From assembly GCA_016763235.1 (NCBI GenBank), contig JAESUE010000252.1, forward strand, positions 1-8,255: a stretch of DNA of 8,255 bases, in the 5' to 3' direction. Each line of letters begins with the position of its first letter. Position 1 is the stretch's first letter. Under the pieces are notes generated by a model that saw nothing but the letters and a program-made list of their open reading frames with translations, did not search any database and was not told the origin of the DNA. This document shows positions 5,840-8,255 of the stretch, piece after piece. A program made the translations under genes and the position numbers. Source of the stretch: Pseudomonadales bacterium. Lineage in GTDB: Bacteria; Pseudomonadota; Gammaproteobacteria; Pseudomonadales; UBA3067.

Positions 5840-5980
5840 GTAACGCCTCAGCGAACTCTGTAAGAGTTCAGATTGCGTTCAAATTGGAGCAAAGCAAGGC
5901 GAAAAATGTGCATTTATATGGCTAAATGATCATTTTTTAACGCTGCTATGCACGAATTTAAGCGTGAGCTGAGTCGTTAC
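5840..5980. mobile_element. 141-bp MITE with GTAA ends and perfect 8-bp target duplication
   Basis: The element starts GTAACGCCTCAGC (5840-5852) and ends GCTGAGTCGTTAC (5968-5980), inverted repeats with one mismatch in 13. It is flanked by perfect direct repeats CAATCTTA at 5832-5839 and 5981-5988, a clear 8-bp target duplication. It encodes nothing. Ends beginning GTAA together with 8-bp duplications are the known signature of the IS66 family, so mobilisation by an IS66-type transposase elsewhere in the genome is inferred. A second internal terminus-like sequence starts at 5860 and aligns with the true end of the copy at 1-51. The left target duplication overlaps that of the 48-bp element, so the two insertions are adjacent. 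Confidence 0.8.
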
Positions 5981-5993
5981 CAATCTTAAAACG

Positions 5994-7754
5994 TTATTCG
6001 AGGCGAGTTCTGTGCACTTCGCTCAGAGGTAAATGCTGGGAGCGCGCCAACTCAAGGGCTTGGGCAGTCAGAGGCACCATGCCATCAGCTTCAGCTTGCC
6101 TTTGAATATCATCAACCAGTACGCCTTCTTTAATGAGGCTGCGCATTTCGGGAGTCACCTGCAGCAATTCATAAACAGCCTGCCGGCTTGCCACACCACT
6201 GTGCTGACACTCTTCACAGCCCTCTCCATGTACAAAGTGGTCATCTGCGTTTAAGCGCAGTTGGTCTCGAATGTAAGGTTCAACATTTTCTTCACTTAAA
6301 CAATGTGGACAGTTACAACGCACCAGACGCTGAGCCAACACCCCAACAAGGGTGCTGCTGACTAAATAAGGCTCGATGCCCATTTCCAGCAGCCTTATCA
6401 CGGTAGAAGCTGCGCTATTTGTATGTAGCGTACTCAGTACTAAGTGTCCGGTTAAGGCGCTTTCAATCGCCATGCGTGCTGTTTCCAAGTCCCGTATTTC
6501 TCCCACCATAATAACGTCTGGGTCATGCCTGAGAATATGACGCAAAGCCCGAGCAAAACTGTAGCCAGTCTGATGATTCACCTGCACTTGGGTCAAGCCA
6601 TCGAGATGATATTCAACGGGGTCTTCAACGGTAATCAAGTTAACACCCGTTTGGCGAACTTGAGAAATTGCGGTGTAAAGTGTTGTGGTTTTTCCCGAAC
6701 CCGTGGGGCCAGTAACGAGGAATATACCACTGGTCGCGCTTAACATGCTTTTTAGGCGATCAGAATCATTCTTGCTAAAACCCAGCTCATCAAAATCCCG
6801 TTTTGCAAATTCAGTATCCAGCAAGCGAATAACGACACTTTCACCATAAAGCGCTGGAATGACCGAAATTCGCAAGTCCACCGACTTGCTTAAATAGTTA
6901 ATGCGAGCGCGCCCATCTTGCGGAAGCCTACGTTCTGAAATATCCATATCACCCAGGATTTTTATGCGGCTAACAACGGCTGGTAACAACTGTTTGCTAA
7001 AGTGGCGCACCCATTGCAGAGCACCATCCACACGAAAATACACGTTTACATCATTTTGCTCAGGGCGCACATGAATATCGGAGGCTTTTCTAACCAGCGC
7101 ATCGGTCATTAAATTTTGTACCAACTGCACGATGGGTTGCTCATTGGCCTGCTCTTCGACGTCCTCATCTGATTCATTAGCAGATGTCGCCAATGACTCC
7201 ACTATGAGGGAATCCATGGCCTCACTGTAGTCGTCTCGCTGATAATACGTACTGATAGCAAATGCAATATCTTCGGGGAGGGCAACAGCAATTTCCAGAA
7301 CTTTATGGGTAAGAAAACGCAAGGTGTTGATTAGCTCAAGGTCGGTAGGGTCACTCACTGCGACAACCACCCGCTCCTCATCTTCAATAAGTGGCATCAC
7401 CTTATACCGGCGCGCAACACGGGATGGAATAAGCTTCATGGCATCGGGTTCAATCTCAAACTGCCTCAGTTTTACAAAGGGCAATCCAAAACGTGCGCAC
7501 AAAGCGAGACAAACCTGCTCGGGGGTAACCGCGCCATTTCTCACTAGGGCCTCACCAATACGCATATCCTCAGTATGAGACTGGGTGATCAAGGCATCTT
7601 TCAGCTGTTTTTTAGTGATCACCCCTGCCTCGATAAGTATTTCCCCCAAAGGTTTCGGGTCGTATTGGTAATATTTGCGATTATGAACGCGCAGCTCCTC
7701 ACCCGTTTCAACGGTGTAAGAGCTGGGGTAATAGCTGGCATTCCAGGCTGTCAT
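5994..7754 (-). CDS. Type II secretion/type IV pilus assembly ATPase (GspE/PilB/MshE family)
   Basis: This is a 586-aa cytoplasmic motor ATPase. An MshEN-type N-terminal domain spans about 34-160, with two 24-residue repeat motifs at 35-58 (PLGEIL...Q) and 65-88 (RIGEAL...R). The core ATPase has VNLITVEDPVEY (371-382, Asp box), Walker A GPTGSGKT (349-356), Walker B DPDVIMVGEIRD (411-422) and His box TGHLVLSTLHTN (435-446). A zinc-binding cysteine set follows (C480, C482, C485, C513, C516), as in GspE/PilB. It should power pilus or pseudopilus assembly. In the first MshEN motif the usual Arg is Pro35 and in the second the final Gln is Arg88, so c-di-GMP binding is uncertain. No other pilus or secretion gene is in the window, so its system cannot be named. 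The length, close to the usual 560-590 aa, and intact motifs argue for function. The SD (AGAGA) is weak. Confidence 0.93.
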   Translation of the reverse strand: MTAWNASYYPSSYTVETGEELRVHNRKYYQYDPKPLGEILIEAGVITKKQLKDALITQSHTEDMRIGEALVRNGAVTPEQVCLALCARFGLPFVKLRQFEIEPDAMKLIPSRVARRYKVMPLIEDEERVVVAVSDPTDLELINTLRFLTHKVLEIAVALPEDIAFAISTYYQRDDYSEAMDSLIVESLATSANESDEDVEEQANEQPIVQLVQNLMTDALVRKASDIHVRPEQNDVNVYFRVDGALQWVRHFSKQLLPAVVSRIKILGDMDISERRLPQDGRARINYLSKSVDLRISVIPALYGESVVIRLLDTEFAKRDFDELGFSKNDSDRLKSMLSATSGIFLVTGPTGSGKTTTLYTAISQVRQTGVNLITVEDPVEYHLDGLTQVQVNHQTGYSFARALRHILRHDPDVIMVGEIRDLETARMAIESALTGHLVLSTLHTNSAASTVIRLLEMGIEPYLVSSTLVGVLAQRLVRCNCPHCLSEENVEPYIRDQLRLNADDHFVHGEGCEECQHSGVASRQAVYELLQVTPEMRSLIKEGVLVDDIQRQAEADGMVPLTAQALELARSQHLPLSEVHRTRLE

Positions 7755-7868
7755 GGCGATCTCTGGCTTTTATGGATGCGGAATAACTCACTACATACAG
7801 AGCAGAGAGTTAAGGGAATAAATACGGGTTTGAGGACGTTAAATTAATCCCCATCATTAATATGTAGT

Positions 7869-7884
7869 TGATGCTTCTGCATCA
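7869..7884. other. Small stem-loop in the divergent ATPase/miaB intergenic region
   Basis: TGATGC (7869-7874) and GCATCA (7879-7884) form a perfect 6-bp inverted repeat around TTCT. It lies between the two divergent genes and could be a regulator site or a chance hairpin; nothing further supports a role. Confidence 0.25.
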
Positions 7885-7901
7885 CGCCAGCAAGGACTGC
7901 T

Positions 7902-7929
7902 TTGGGTTTAGGGATAGCTGACTTATACT
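7902..7929 (+). promoter_or_regulatory. miaB: Candidate miaB promoter
   Basis: TATACT (7924-7929) is a good -10 box, and TTGGGT (7902-7907) with a 16-bp spacer is a partial -35. The start of transcription would be about 50 nt before the miaB ATG. The match at -35 is only moderate. Confidence 0.4.
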
Positions 7930-7986
7930 ACCCCCCTTTATCTTCGGCCCTTTCCTCCTATTCCTCAGCGTTGCAGCATTTAAAAC

Positions 7987-8255
7987 ATGGCTAAAAAGTT
8001 ATTTATACAGACTCACGGTTGTCAGATGAATGAATACGATTCATCTCGAATGGCTGATTTACTGGAAGCTGACGAGGGCATGGAGCTAACAGATAATGCG
8101 GAAGAAGCAGATGTATTACTGTTAAACACCTGCTCCATTCGAGAGAAAGCACAAGAAAAGGTGTTCCATCAGCTAGGGCGCTGGCGCAAGCTGAAAGATA
8201 AAAACCCTAATTTGATCATTGGCGTGGGTGGCTGCGTGGCCAGCCAAGAAGGCTC
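7987..8255 (+). CDS. miaB: tRNA-2-methylthio-N6-dimethylallyladenosine synthase MiaB, N-terminal part
   Basis: The first 89 residues are present and the gene runs off the right edge. MAKKLFIQTHGCQMNEYDS is the diagnostic start of MiaB. The three cysteines of the methylthiotransferase (UPF0004) domain are at C12, C49 (NTCSIREKA) and C83 (GVGGCVA), which ligate the auxiliary [4Fe-4S] cluster. The radical-SAM CxxxCxxC motif and the TRAM domain would lie beyond the window. The enzyme adds the 2-methylthio group to i6A37 of tRNAs reading codons that begin with U. The start is the ATG at 7987; the Shine-Dalgarno is poor. It is divergent from the ATPase gene and is the only plus-strand gene. Confidence 0.97.
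   Translation, partial: MAKKLFIQTHGCQMNEYDSSRMADLLEADEGMELTDNAEEADVLLLNTCSIREKAQEKVFHQLGRWRKLKDKNPNLIIGVGGCVASQEG

Larger units (their letters stand above)
5585..5993. other. 409-bp intergenic region: promoter, operators and two mobile repeats
   Basis: This region has no credible gene. From left to right it holds the leader, promoter and two palindromes of the yjfI operon (5604-5651), about 120 bp of AT-rich sequence in which I see nothing specific (5652-5772), a 48-bp element (5781-5828) and a 141-bp element (5840-5980), each with a target duplication. The right end touches the stop codon of the ATPase gene. Confidence 0.8.

Noticed and set aside
1..8255. CRISPR arrays, tRNA or rRNA genes, full-length insertion sequences
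   Set aside because: No regularly spaced direct repeats, no cloverleaf or rRNA-like segments and no transposase-like frame were seen; the repeats present are short dispersed elements.

Overview
The window looks like a chromosomal stretch from a marine-type gammaproteobacterium. The best guess is the Cellvibrionales/Saccharophagus-Teredinibacter neighbourhood, inferred from moderate GC content and gammaproteobacterial gene families; it was not tested by any search. Every complete gene lies on the minus strand. The only plus-strand gene is the 5' part of miaB, which runs off the right edge.

Layout, left to right: (1) the end of a dispersed short repeat (1-51), abutting the stop codon of a small membrane-anchored cold-shock-domain protein (60-512); (2) yajQ (787-1269); (3) a compact rhomboid protease (1398-1973); (4) a second repeat copy (1994-2049); (5) a two-TM potassium-channel/TrkA-type protein whose reading frame is broken by one base just before the selectivity filter (2053-3152); (6) a four-gene operon, transcribed right to left, made of a DUF2170/YjfI protein (5177-5584), a PspA/IM30-family protein (YjfJ, 4431-5117), a DUF2491/YjfK protein (3714-4367) and a 104-aa protein of unknown function (3388-3702), ending at an intrinsic terminator (3336-3379); (7) a 409-bp intergenic region holding the operon promoter between two copies of a perfect 13-bp palindrome, then two adjacent miniature mobile elements with 8-bp target duplications; (8) an orphan type II secretion/type IV pilus assembly ATPase with an MshEN-like N-terminus (5994-7754); (9) a divergent intergenic region and the start of miaB (7987 onward).

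The central theme is envelope stress. The yjfIJK-type operon is a PspA-based membrane-maintenance module, and the neighbouring channel/TrkA protein and rhomboid protease are plausible functional associates. The strongest non-coding signals are the twin-operator promoter of this operon and a family of GTAA-ended miniature elements. Two well-supported insertions sit side by side with target-site duplications, and two further copies lie at the borders of other genes. Two proteins belong to families that can bind c-di-GMP (YajQ and the MshEN ATPase), but nothing in the sequence links them to each other.
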